DNA of 37,005 nucleotides from Isotricha intestinalis (lineage: Eukaryota; Ciliophora; Litostomatea; Vestibuliferida; Isotrichidae), in the NCBI GenBank assembly GCA_023807065.1, contig JAJJLU010000495.1, positions 1-37,005 on the forward strand, read 5' to 3'. Below, one piece after another: positions 8,742 through 18,336 of the stretch (positions within the stretch are counted from its first letter, which is position 1; each line of letters starts with the position of its first letter). Position numbers and translations under genes: made by a program. The notes under the pieces are model-generated. The model made no database searches, was not told the DNA's origin, and saw only the letters and a program-made list of their open reading frames with translations.

Positions 8742-11540
8742 TTAATTGTTTGTTGAATAATTAAATTTAAAAACATAAAATGTTTTTTGTTCAACATTAA
8801 TTAAAGAAAATCCATCTAATATATTTAATTTTAATTTATTTTCAATGTCAATTAGACAATATTTTTTTTTCTTGTTTAGAAAAGCTATAAAATTAATTGA
8901 ATTTTTTTTATTAAAAAGGAATAAATATTTTTCTGCTGGAAAAGGTATAGACTCATCTTCATAAAAATCATATGATGAAATTAAAACAATATCCTTAATT
9001 TCTCCAATTATTTTTTCTAAATTTTTTAAATATTTTCCCATAATTTCATTTTTTTTTAAAAATTTATTTTGTTCATTTGATATATTCTTTATAAATAAAT
9101 TATATATTTTTTTATATTCTTCATTTATCTTTTTTTCATTTTGAAATATTGTTTTTTTTTGAAGAAATAATTTATTTTTTAAATCTTTCATAGGTTCATT
9201 TATTATTATTTCAGGAAACATAAAATTTAAGTTTTTATCTAAATTTGAATAATCATTTGTAATAAATTGTTTAATTTCTTTTTCATTTTTATTGTAAAAT
9301 TTTTTTTCTTCTGGATTAAAAAAAATATATTCGATTCCAAATTTTTTACAATGTGAAATTAAACTATAACAAAAAGGACCATCAATTTTATCATTTTTAT
9401 TGTAATACGCAATAACTACATAATGCCATTCTTCTATATCAATTCCTAATAATTGCTTAGAACCTAATAAGATTTTATTATAATAATCTTTTTTAATTAA
9501 ATTTTTTTTTATTTTTAATATTGCTTCTCCATGAGAATCTTTTGAATAGAATTTTATTTGAAATCCTAAAAATATTTTTTTTTTGTCTTTAAATAATGCT
9601 CCTATATCAATACATTCTCCTTTTCCTTTTTCTTGCTCTAATATTAAATTATTATTTTCATAACCTGAAATTAATTCCATTTTTTTCTTTTTATTCTGTA
9701 ATAAAGAAAGATTATCTTTTTTATAATCATCAATTGTTTTTAAATTTAAATTAATTGGAATAATATATTCATCTTTATTACATTTATTGTAATTATTATT
9801 CGTATCCATATCTTCTTCATAATTTATTTCATTTATTAAATTAATATTATTATTATTTGTCTTTTTAAGAAAAAGTTTTTTAATAATTTGGTTTAAATCA
9901 TCATTAATAATATAATCCATATTTATTATTGATTTAAAAGTTAATTTTTCATTGCAATCTACATTTAATTTTAAAATTTGATTTTCTATTGCAAGTTTTG
10001 CATAATATTCAAAATAAGCCCACTTTATTTTTCCGTAGAAAATATCATTTTGTTTGATTTTTTGATTTTCAAAGAAGTTTTCTGAATCTAAAATTGAAAT
10101 AATTTTTCTTAGAATATTTTTTAAATATAAAAACACATATTTTATTTGAAAATATTCTTCATGTAATTCTAAGATAAAATATTTTAATGGAATAAAATCT
10201 AATGTTCCATTGTTGTAATCGATTTTTTCTTCAATTATTGAAGACAAATAAAGTAAATAATTTGCAATATTTGATTTTGTGAAATTATTAGAATAAAATT
10301 CTAAAATTTTTTTTGAAATATGTTCATTAATATTTTTAATTTCTTTATTTAATATTTCTTCACTTTTACTTTCTCTAAATAAATATTTATATTTTGGTAA
10401 AAACCCAAATAATTTAAATAAATCATTATAATTATCATTTGTTTCTTCGATATTATATAAATTTTTAAAGTAAAAATAATAATTTTGATTTTCAACATTA
10501 TATTCTGGATTTCCTTTAAATTTTTTAAGAGTTTTTATTATTTCTGACTGAATATCCTTATGATTAATTGAAGAACTAATAATAATTTTTATTTTTGTAT
10601 TTTGAATATTATTTTTAATTCCTTCAAAAATAGGAATATCAATATTTTCTAATTTAAATTGATCGAAAATTAATATCAAAGGTAAATTATTGATTTTATG
10701 AAAATTAAATATTTCTTCAATAATTTCCCATGCATTTTTATCTTGACATTTTTTTAATAATTCAATAAAATTATTTTTTAAAAATTCTTTATTTTGAAAA
10801 GCCAAATTAATACATTCAGAAATAATAATATTAAATGATTCAATAGGTTCATTCTTTAATTTTTTTAAAACTTTTAAATTTAAATAAATACAATTTAATA
10901 TTGTTTTAGAAAATTTTAACAATGAAGTTGACTTTCCAATTGAAGTTGGTCCAGAAAATTTAAAAAAATGTAATGAATTAATTATTAATAATTTATAAAA
11001 ATATTTATTGAGATTATTTCTTTCTTCACTTTCAATATAATCAAATATTTTATTTTCATCTATTTTATTATTATATTTAAAATATATATAAAAATTTGGA
11101 GTTAATTCTTTTGGAGTAAATTTTTCTTTTAAAGTTATACAATTTTGAATAAAGGATTTATATTTTTTTTCTTCTTCATATATTTTTATTGAGTCATTTT
11201 CAATGTATAAAAAAATATTTTGATAATTTAATCTATAATTTATTTTATTATCTTTAAATTTTATATATGGATTTTTAAGGTCTTTAATTATTTCATCTAT
11301 TTGAATTGAAGAAAAAATTTCATATTCATTTTCTGAATTTTGAATTTGAACAATTAACTTTACTTTTTTATTTGAAAATAAAATCAAATTATCACCTTGT
11401 AAAACAAAAAAATTATTTTGTTTTATAACTAAATATTCACCTAATATACCTATATTTTTTATTAAAACATTTTCATAAATTTCCTCATAAGAAAATATTT
11501 TATTTCCTAATTCAAGTGATAAATTAATGTTAGATTTCAT
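8742..11540 (-). CDS. P-loop NTPase with possible C-terminal PD-(D/E)xK-type nuclease (Crinkler-like)
   Basis: 932 residues in one uninterrupted frame. Residues 1-150 are a beta-rich unassigned header. A Walker A motif GPTSIGKST lies at 197-205. A hydrophobic strand ending in DQ at 293-294 serves as Walker B (LPLILIFDQF), and a following strand IIISSSIN at about 319-325 fits a sensor. A helical region (about 400-560) and a short disordered linker follow. Near 640-745 there is an alternating alpha/beta section with Asp645 in CIDIGAL, then FLGFQIKFYSKDSH (Q661-x-K663), then a hydrophobic strand EEWHYVVIAYYN. D...QxK is a recognised variant of the restriction-endonuclease fold active site. NTPase followed by such a nuclease is the architecture of Crinkler/RHS-type proteins. 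The NTPase is clear; the nuclease and family assignments are inference. Confidence 0.7.
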   Translation of the reverse strand: MKSNINLSLELGNKIFSYEEIYENVLIKNIGILGEYLVIKQNNFFVLQGDNLILFSNKKVKLIVQIQNSENEYEIFSSIQIDEIIKDLKNPYIKFKDNKINYRLNYQNIFLYIENDSIKIYEEEKKYKSFIQNCITLKEKFTPKELTPNFYIYFKYNNKIDENKIFDYIESEERNNLNKYFYKLLIINSLHFFKFSGPTSIGKSTSLLKFSKTILNCIYLNLKVLKKLKNEPIESFNIIISECINLAFQNKEFLKNNFIELLKKCQDKNAWEIIEEIFNFHKINNLPLILIFDQFKLENIDIPIFEGIKNNIQNTKIKIIISSSINHKDIQSEIIKTLKKFKGNPEYNVENQNYYFYFKNLYNIEETNDNYNDLFKLFGFLPKYKYLFRESKSEEILNKEIKNINEHISKKILEFYSNNFTKSNIANYLLYLSSIIEEKIDYNNGTLDFIPLKYFILELHEEYFQIKYVFLYLKNILRKIISILDSENFFENQKIKQNDIFYGKIKWAYFEYYAKLAIENQILKLNVDCNEKLTFKSIINMDYIINDDLNQIIKKLFLKKTNNNNINLINEINYEEDMDTNNNYNKCNKDEYIIPINLNLKTIDDYKKDNLSLLQNKKKKMELISGYENNNLILEQEKGKGECIDIGALFKDKKKIFLGFQIKFYSKDSHGEAILKIKKNLIKKDYYNKILLGSKQLLGIDIEEWHYVVIAYYNKNDKIDGPFCYSLISHCKKFGIEYIFFNPEEKKFYNKNEKEIKQFITNDYSNLDKNLNFMFPEIIINEPMKDLKNKLFLQKKTIFQNEKKINEEYKKIYNLFIKNISNEQNKFLKKNEIMGKYLKNLEKIIGEIKDIVLISSYDFYEDESIPFPAEKYLFLFNKKNSINFIAFLNKKKKYCLIDIENKLKLNILDGFSLINVEQKTFYVFKFNYSTNN

Positions 11541-11943
11541 TTTTTTAATTATTTTATCATTGCCAATTATTTTAAATATTATAAATTTAATTAATATTTT
11601 TTAATTTATCAAATTTAAAGTAAATTTTCCAAAAGAATTCAAGATATTAATTTAATGATTTGTCTATTATGAACAATATATTAAATAGTAAAAGACTAAC
11701 TAAATAGAATAATTTGAATTGGAATATAATTTAAAAAGAATTCAAAATAAATAAGTAGATAATAATATTGTTAAGCAGTTACTAAAGTTTTTAAATATAT
11801 TTTTTAATTATAGTATATTTTTAATTAAAAACTTAATATAATTTAATCATTGAAATATATTTTAAAAATAATAAAAATCTTTTATTTATTTCACCTAAAT
11901 ATATTTTTTAATGAATAAAAATATTTTTCAAAAAATATAAAAA
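11541..11943. promoter_or_regulatory. Divergent intergenic region, 403 bases
   Basis: AT-rich spacer between the starts of the NTPase gene (minus) and the receptor-RING gene (plus). No open frame, RNA fold or repeat was seen. It is the longest clean divergent spacer among the confident genes of the left half. Confidence 0.5.
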
Positions 11944-12993
11944 ATGAAATATTTATTCCCAAAATATAATAAGAATTTAATCTTAACACTTTTATTAATA
12001 ACAAATATAAAAACAACTTCAGTTAAAAATAGTATTAAATCTTTATCAGAAAAAAAAGATGTGGAAAATATAAAAGAATTCAAATCTCAAAATAATAAAA
12101 TAAATTTATTAAAAAAAGAAGAAGAAGAAGATGAATGCACTATTAAAAATTGTTTAAAATGTTCAGAAAAAGGAGAATGTATAGTGTGTAACGAAAATTT
12201 TATTTTAGAAAAGAAAAGATGTTATTCAACTCAATGTTCAATTTTTGGTTTTTGTAAATTTTGTGATGAATATGATTGTTTATCATGTTTAAAAGGATAT
12301 CAATTACAATATGGAACATGTGATACTCTTGATAAAGAAGCTAAAAAAAAGAGAATAATATATATTTCAATAATATCAGGTTTAATAACAATAATAATAA
12401 TAGCAATAATAATATTTTGTATTTTTAGAAAGAAAAAAAATAAAAATAATAATTATATTTCTGATAAAATTATTACAAAAAAACATCCTAAAACAGGAAA
12501 TTATTTAATAGTTCATCCAATAAAAGATGATTCAATTCACAATAATAGTATAGTAAATAATAATAATAATGTAAGTTCAATTGATAAAACTTCATATTCA
12601 TCATCATTAAATATTGATAAAACTCAAGAAAAAAAATGTATATTATGTCATAAAAAAAATATTTTCTCTTTCTCTGATTGTGGTTGTTCTTTATGTTATG
12701 ATCATTATATTTTTATAAAAGATAATAATGAAATTATTTGTCCTCTTCATAAAATTCCTTTGAAAAAATCTTTTTTTATTCAATTAGAAAAAAAAAGTTC
12801 TTTAAAAGGAAATGCTATTGAACAATTAGGACAAACTATTTGTCCATTATGTAAAATTTATCCTGCTGTTCAATCGTTTAATTGTGGTTGTAATATGAAA
12901 TTATGTACTAAATGTTTTAATGATAATGTTTTTGTTTTTAAATATAATCAATGCCCTGGGTGTGGAAAACCTTATAATCCAAAGGAGAAATAA
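11944..12993 (+). CDS. Type I membrane protein with Cys-rich ectodomain and two cytosolic RING-like modules
   Basis: 349 residues. A signal peptide (about 1-25) is followed by an acidic linker and a cysteine-rich ectodomain at 65-126 with C-x-x-C spacings like those of furin-like or EGF-like modules. A single TM helix lies at about 138-162 with a basic stop-transfer run RKKKNK. The cytosolic part holds two zinc-binding modules: C232-x-x-C, C-G-C-S-L-C, CPLH (about 231-268), and CPLCK, C-G-C-x-x-x-L-C-x-x-C, CPGC (about 300-340). Both resemble cross-brace RING fingers, so the protein may be a membrane E3 ubiquitin ligase coupling an external signal to ubiquitin transfer. A Ser/Asn-rich linker separates TM and RINGs. 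E3 activity is inferred from the cysteine pattern only. Confidence 0.85.
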   Translation: MKYLFPKYNKNLILTLLLITNIKTTSVKNSIKSLSEKKDVENIKEFKSQNNKINLLKKEEEEDECTIKNCLKCSEKGECIVCNENFILEKKRCYSTQCSIFGFCKFCDEYDCLSCLKGYQLQYGTCDTLDKEAKKKRIIYISIISGLITIIIIAIIIFCIFRKKKNKNNNYISDKIITKKHPKTGNYLIVHPIKDDSIHNNSIVNNNNNVSSIDKTSYSSSLNIDKTQEKKCILCHKKNIFSFSDCGCSLCYDHYIFIKDNNEIICPLHKIPLKKSFFIQLEKKSSLKGNAIEQLGQTICPLCKIYPAVQSFNCGCNMKLCTKCFNDNVFVFKYNQCPGCGKPYNPKEK

Positions 12994-13192
12994 ATATATT
13001 TTTTTGTTGTATTATATTTAATTTATAAGAGTATTTATAAATTTATTTTTTTATTTAATTTTTATAAAATGAAAAAAATAAATTTGTGGTTTTTTTCTTT
13101 TTTATTTATTTATTTACTAAATTATCATTATTCTTATAATTATTTTTTCTTTGTAATTTATTATTTATAAAACTTTAATAATAATATTGTTT

Positions 13193-15967
13193 TTAATTGT
13201 ATTTTTCATTTAAATAATTTTTTACATCAAAAAAGGAAAATCTATCTTTTTCGTTTAATTGAAGCATATTTAAAATTAAATTAATTAAATTTGAAGAATA
13301 ATATTTTTTCAAAGTTCTAGTAACAATGTTCGAAATAATATTCATATTGAATATATTTCTAATATCATTTAAAATTTTTAAATTTAAAGTTAAAGCATAA
13401 AGAATGCAAAAAGCAAGTGAAAAAACATCACTTTTATAAGCATTATGTATAACATCTTTTTGATTAATTTTTAATCCATTATAAAGAATAGGACTCATAT
13501 AAAGTTCACTTCCTCTTAAAGTACATTCTTGAGAAGTATCATTTAAACTTTTTGCTTCTCCAAAATCAGCAATTTTAAATATATTTTTTTCAAATAATAA
13601 TATATTTTGAGGCTTTATATCTCTATGAGCTATTCCTTCTTTTTCTAAATATAAACATGCATCTGTAATTTGATTTAATATATTTATTATTTCTTTTTCT
13701 GAATATAATAATTGTTTCTTTTGCCTCATTTTTATTTCATTATTCCAATCTGAAATAGCTAATTCCATTAATATATATATTGAATATGTTGTTATATCTA
13801 AAGCTTTATATTGTACTTTTATTATTTTCATTATATTTGGATGAGGTTTAGAATAAAATAATTCTATTTCATTTTGATATTGTTTTACTTCAAATATATC
13901 ATGACAAATAATTTTTTTTAAAGCATATTTACTTTTATCATAAGAATTTTGAACTAAATATATTTTACCAAAAGAACCTTCACCAATTGGATTTAAATAT
14001 ATATAATCATCTATATTAAATTCAGGAATTTTTCCTTCTTTAATAATTGAATTTATTTTTTCAGGACTTGTTAAAATATTATTTAAATTAGAAGGAGTAA
14101 AACTTGCTATTGATGTTAATTCTCCTATTGAGGATAAAGAATCTTTTTTTTCAAAACTAGTTTCAATTTGAAGATTTTTTTTTTTATTATTATTTTCAAA
14201 ATTATCTAATATATTTATTTTATCATCTGATTTTCTACTAGTTGAATTAATTGAATCTTTTTCATTAATTATATTTATTGATGATTGAGAACTTTCATCT
14301 TCATTTAATGATTTTGAATTTGTTTTTTTATGTTTAATTTTTTCAAAATTATCAGATAAATTTATATTTAATTTTTTTATCTTATTTGATGTTTGATTGC
14401 TATTTCCTGAAAGAGAACCTTCATTTGTTGAATATATATTTGGAGTTTCAATTGAATTTTCTGATATATTTTTATCATTTTGAGATAATAATAAATTATT
14501 ATAACTAAATTTCCTTTCTTCTTTATTTGAACTTCTATTTCTTTCTTCAATTAAATCAAGAAGAGTTTTATATTGTTTTTTTTTACGTTTATTTTCATTA
14601 TTTTCAGTAATTAAATTATTAAGTTTATCATAAGAAGAAATATTTCTGATCCCTTCAAATTTGCTTAAATTATTTTTAGAAAAATGAAGACTGGAAGAAG
14701 TATTCAATCTTTCATTATATTTAAATTGATTCATATTATCATTATCATCATCATCATAATTATTATATCTTCCATTTTTTTCATTATTAAAATTCCCTTC
14801 ATCCTCAATTAAATATTCTTTCTTCTTAAATAATTTTCCCCAAACACTTTTATAATTTCTAAATCTTTTATGACATAAAGGACAAATCCAAATAAATATA
14901 TCAATAAAATTCATAGCCCTACATTTAGAACAAACATTAATTTCTTGTCTGTTTAAAATTCCTTTATATAATTCACCTTTACAACTTTCTTTATGATAAA
15001 ATATTAATTCTTCAGGATTCACTTTACAACAAGGTAATTCATTAGGATAAGATGGTTCTTTAAATAAAAGAGCTTTTTTAATTGCTCTTTTTATCATATA
15101 TATTTCCAAAGGATTATATATTTTAATATCACTTTTAAAATCTTTTTTACAAAAAACACAATTCCAAATCATATTTTCTGGTTTTGCTTTAAAATTACAT
15201 TTTTTATTTAAACAAATTAAATATTTCTCAGTTAAATCATAATATAATATATTTTGACATTTTATACATTTCATTGTTTCATTTATCATCCTTCCACAAT
15301 GATATTTTTCCCATGTAGCAGGTAAAATATTTTCATTAGTTTCTTCTGGTAAAATACAAGAAAAATATTCTACTTTACAATAATAACATAATAATGAAAT
15401 AGAATCAGGCTTATAACATTGTTTACATTTTGTACAAATAATATATAATATATTATTATTTATATCCTTTATTTCAATTAATTTTGCTTTTTCTGTTTCA
15501 CAAGGATGGTAGGCTTCATTATTTGTATGAATACAATGTTTTCTAAAATGACTTAAATAATTATATTTATTAGGATATTTCATATAATTTTGCCATTCTT
15601 TTTTTAATATTTTATAATTTTTATCATATTCTTCTTCTAATTTTTCAAAACCGGTTTGTTGATATTCTTTTATTTGTTGATTTTCTAATGGTTTGTTTTG
15701 GTAAATTTCTGATAAAATTAAATCTACTTCTTTTATTATGCTTTTTAAAAATCGACGTTTTGATTCTATTAAAATATCTTGGAAATTTTCATAAAATTCT
15801 TTCATCACTGTTTCTATAACTTTTTCTTGTTCTGTTTTCTTTAAATTTATCGGAACTTTTCTAACATATTTTTTCACTTTTTTTTCAAGAGGAGATGATT
15901 CGTTTTTTATTATATTATTTAATGAATTTGAATTGGAAATATCTTTTTTTGAAAATGAAGTTATCAT
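13193..15967 (-). CDS. Ser/Thr protein kinase with N-terminal zinc-knuckle array
   Basis: 924 residues. A coiled-coil-like helix occupies about 45-140. A cysteine array at 178-365 has repeated C-x-x-C pairs (178/181/184, 194/197, 234/237, 270/273, 346/349, 362/365 and others), enough for roughly four to six zinc sites. A Ser/Asn-rich linker covers about 390-650, and a C-terminal kinase domain covers 653-924. Kinase motifs: glycine loop GEGSFG at 662-667, catalytic Lys684, Glu700, HRD 781-783, Asn788, DFG 801-803, and SELYMSP in place of the usual APE. All catalytic residues are present, so it should be active. The linker is rich in possible phosphorylation sites. I do not recognise the Cys-rich domain as a named family; zinc binding is inferred from spacing. 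Confidence 0.88.
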   Translation of the reverse strand: MITSFSKKDISNSNSLNNIIKNESSPLEKKVKKYVRKVPINLKKTEQEKVIETVMKEFYENFQDILIESKRRFLKSIIKEVDLILSEIYQNKPLENQQIKEYQQTGFEKLEEEYDKNYKILKKEWQNYMKYPNKYNYLSHFRKHCIHTNNEAYHPCETEKAKLIEIKDINNNILYIICTKCKQCYKPDSISLLCYYCKVEYFSCILPEETNENILPATWEKYHCGRMINETMKCIKCQNILYYDLTEKYLICLNKKCNFKAKPENMIWNCVFCKKDFKSDIKIYNPLEIYMIKRAIKKALLFKEPSYPNELPCCKVNPEELIFYHKESCKGELYKGILNRQEINVCSKCRAMNFIDIFIWICPLCHKRFRNYKSVWGKLFKKKEYLIEDEGNFNNEKNGRYNNYDDDDNDNMNQFKYNERLNTSSSLHFSKNNLSKFEGIRNISSYDKLNNLITENNENKRKKKQYKTLLDLIEERNRSSNKEERKFSYNNLLLSQNDKNISENSIETPNIYSTNEGSLSGNSNQTSNKIKKLNINLSDNFEKIKHKKTNSKSLNEDESSQSSINIINEKDSINSTSRKSDDKINILDNFENNNKKKNLQIETSFEKKDSLSSIGELTSIASFTPSNLNNILTSPEKINSIIKEGKIPEFNIDDYIYLNPIGEGSFGKIYLVQNSYDKSKYALKKIICHDIFEVKQYQNEIELFYSKPHPNIMKIIKVQYKALDITTYSIYILMELAISDWNNEIKMRQKKQLLYSEKEIINILNQITDACLYLEKEGIAHRDIKPQNILLFEKNIFKIADFGEAKSLNDTSQECTLRGSELYMSPILYNGLKINQKDVIHNAYKSDVFSLAFCILYALTLNLKILNDIRNIFNMNIISNIVTRTLKKYYSSNLINLILNMLQLNEKDRFSFFDVKNYLNEKYN

Positions 15968-16085
15968 TTTTTTAATTTCTAAAAGAATAATTATGAAATT
16001 ATTTATATAAAAATAAATTTTAAAAATAAATATATTTTATTCCTTTAAAATGTGTCATAAATAATAAAAATAATAATTATAAATA
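15968..16085. promoter_or_regulatory. 118-base divergent intergenic region
   Basis: AT-rich spacer between the diverging starts of the zinc-array kinase and the two-TM protein. It probably holds both promoters. No specific site is recognisable. Confidence 0.45.
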
Positions 16086-18143
16086 ATGAAAGAGAAAGTT
16101 GAATTAATAATAAAAAAATTCGATTATATAGGGAAAACATTTAATTTTCGTTATAAATCATATGAAAATTATAGAAGCTTAACTGGTGGAATATTCTTTA
16201 TATTTTTCTTAATTTTAACATTAATATTCTCATTTATAAATTTGAATGATTTAATTCGTAGACAAAATAAATCAATAAATAACTTCAATACAATTATATC
16301 TCCAACTGATACTTTAAATTTTTTAAACCATTCTTTTTCTCTTGGTTTTTCAGTGTCTTGTAATAAATATGATGAATCAAAAAATACTCCTTTGTCAGAA
16401 TTATTTGGATTTGATTTTGTATATGTTACAAGATTAAAAGATGAAAATTCAGTAAAAACACGAATTAATTTACACCCATGCAATTATTCTGATTTTAATG
16501 CTGATTATATTCAATTATCAGAAATAAATAAATTTATTAATTCTGGTTATTATTGTCCTGATAATTTAAATCATAATGTAACTGGAATTTTTGAAGATAA
16601 TTTTTTTTCTTACTATGAAGTAACTATTTATACAAAAAAAACAGATAATTTTGATATATATTATCAATTATTAAGTAATTATGATTGTAAAGCACATTAT
16701 CTTTTATCTTCTATTGCTTTTGATTTATCAAATTACTCTCATCCTTTGAAATATTTTTTAACAGATACTTTCATTCAAATAAATCCTTTAGCTTATATAA
16801 AAAGAAATGTATTTTTTAAAATAAATGAATTTCAATCATCTAATAATTTAATTGCTTTAAAATATAATAAAAAATATCTTATGGATTATTCAAAATTTGA
16901 TGAATATTTATTATATAAACCAAAAGAAAGATTTGAAAATCAAGTTTATGATTTTGAATCTTTAATTTCAATATATTTTAGAGCAGATAATGAAAGAAGT
17001 TCAATATCAAGAAAATATAAAACTTTACTAGAATATTCTTCAGAAGTTTTTACTGGATTGTCGGTAATATATATTATAATATTTCTCTTTGTTTCAATAG
17101 TAAATAATTTTTATGCTAATCATTCTATTATGAAAGAATTTTTCCAATTCAAAAAAACTGAAAAAAGAAGCAATGATATTTTTCCTATATTAAAACAAAA
17201 ATTTAGTGAATCTAGAATTCAGAGATTAAGTAAAATGTCAAAAATTGCTGAATTTGGAAATTTTGGACCTGGAGAATTAGAAGAACGTTCTCTTTTTGTT
17301 AAAATAAAAGCTAATAAAAAAAATTCGACTGGTTTAAATCAATTTCAAATCTCTCCTTTTTTCTCATCTAATGAAAATATTAATAATTATAATACTAAAG
17401 ATAATAATAAAGATAATAATAAAGATATTATTAAAGATAATAATAAAGATATTAATAATAATAATACTCTTAATAGTAATAATGATTATAGTGTTAATAG
17501 TAATATTAAATTAAATTCAAAAGGAAATCAAAAAAAATTTGGTTCTACTCATTCTTCTTTTGCTTCAATTAATCACATAAGAATAAAAAATAATTTAATA
17601 AATAATGAAAAAGAAAAAGACAATTTTCCTTTATCAAATAAAGATATTCATTCTTGTTATTCCCCTTCAAAAATAATAAGAGCTTATACAAAAAAAAAAA
17701 ATATTAAAAAGGAAAAAAAAATAAAATTAGATTATTCAATAATAGAAATTATAATATCCATTTTTTGTCCTTTATGTTCAAATTCTCAATTAGAAATAAA
17801 AAATAAATTATTAGAAAAAGCAAAATATAAATTATTCTCTGGATTAGATATTTTAACTTATTTAAGAAATTTACAAAGAACAGAATATTTAAATTTTATT
17901 TTATTAGAACCATATCAAAATATTCTTTTAGGTTATATGACAAAACCTTCTATTTCTTTAGATTATCAATTTGATGTTTTTGAACATTTAAAATTAAAGT
18001 ATAATCCTGATTTTAATGGAAAAGACATTGAAGAATTTTTAAAAAGTTATCATTTATTATCTGAAATTAAAAATAAAACTACTATTGATACTAGACTATA
18101 TAATATTGTTAATATTGAATTGGAAAATTTATGTGTTGAATGA
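16086..18143 (+). CDS. Two-TM membrane protein with large ectodomain (ciliate-type family)
   Basis: 685 residues. A short cytosolic start contains KKFDYIGKTFNFRYKSYENY, then TM1 at about 34-53 just after LTGG. An extracellular or lumenal domain (54-320) has four cysteines (92, 132, 157, 201) and several N-glycosylation sequons. TM2 lies at about 321-343. The C-terminal cytosolic region carries a low-complexity insert with a four-residue repeat and a folded tail. The opening pattern FDYxGxxxxF...S.TGG before TM1 resembles a large family of uncharacterised ciliate transmembrane proteins. The two-TM topology with cytosolic ends recalls P2X or ENaC-type channels, but no signature of either is seen. 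It ends in TGA, one of two genes here to do so. Confidence 0.85.
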   Translation: MKEKVELIIKKFDYIGKTFNFRYKSYENYRSLTGGIFFIFFLILTLIFSFINLNDLIRRQNKSINNFNTIISPTDTLNFLNHSFSLGFSVSCNKYDESKNTPLSELFGFDFVYVTRLKDENSVKTRINLHPCNYSDFNADYIQLSEINKFINSGYYCPDNLNHNVTGIFEDNFFSYYEVTIYTKKTDNFDIYYQLLSNYDCKAHYLLSSIAFDLSNYSHPLKYFLTDTFIQINPLAYIKRNVFFKINEFQSSNNLIALKYNKKYLMDYSKFDEYLLYKPKERFENQVYDFESLISIYFRADNERSSISRKYKTLLEYSSEVFTGLSVIYIIIFLFVSIVNNFYANHSIMKEFFQFKKTEKRSNDIFPILKQKFSESRIQRLSKMSKIAEFGNFGPGELEERSLFVKIKANKKNSTGLNQFQISPFFSSNENINNYNTKDNNKDNNKDIIKDNNKDINNNNTLNSNNDYSVNSNIKLNSKGNQKKFGSTHSSFASINHIRIKNNLINNEKEKDNFPLSNKDIHSCYSPSKIIRAYTKKKNIKKEKKIKLDYSIIEIIISIFCPLCSNSQLEIKNKLLEKAKYKLFSGLDILTYLRNLQRTEYLNFILLEPYQNILLGYMTKPSISLDYQFDVFEHLKLKYNPDFNGKDIEEFLKSYHLLSEIKNKTTIDTRLYNIVNIELENLCVE
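17397..17456 (+). repeat. 12-base in-frame tandem repeat
   Basis: Five units of the AAAGATAATAAT type encode Lys-Asp-Asn-Asn with two Ile-containing variants, inside the cytosolic linker of the two-TM protein. It is frame-preserving. Confidence 0.8.
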
Positions 18144-18336
18144 TTATTTGTTGATTGTGTATATATTTTATTTTTTTTAAAAAGAATATAAAATTTACAA
18201 TTTATTGTATTTTAAAATATTTTATAATTTTTATGAAATTTTAATTCTATTAAGTTAATTTTATAATATTTTTTTATTTTTATTTTGTTGAATAGGATTT
18301 TCAGTAACGACATTTAAATATTGATTTAATAATATT

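Noticed and set aside
16169..16483. 104-codon open frame on the minus strand inside the two-TM gene
   Set aside because: It lies antisense to a well-supported coding region, has no domain, and reads as a shadow of the real frame.
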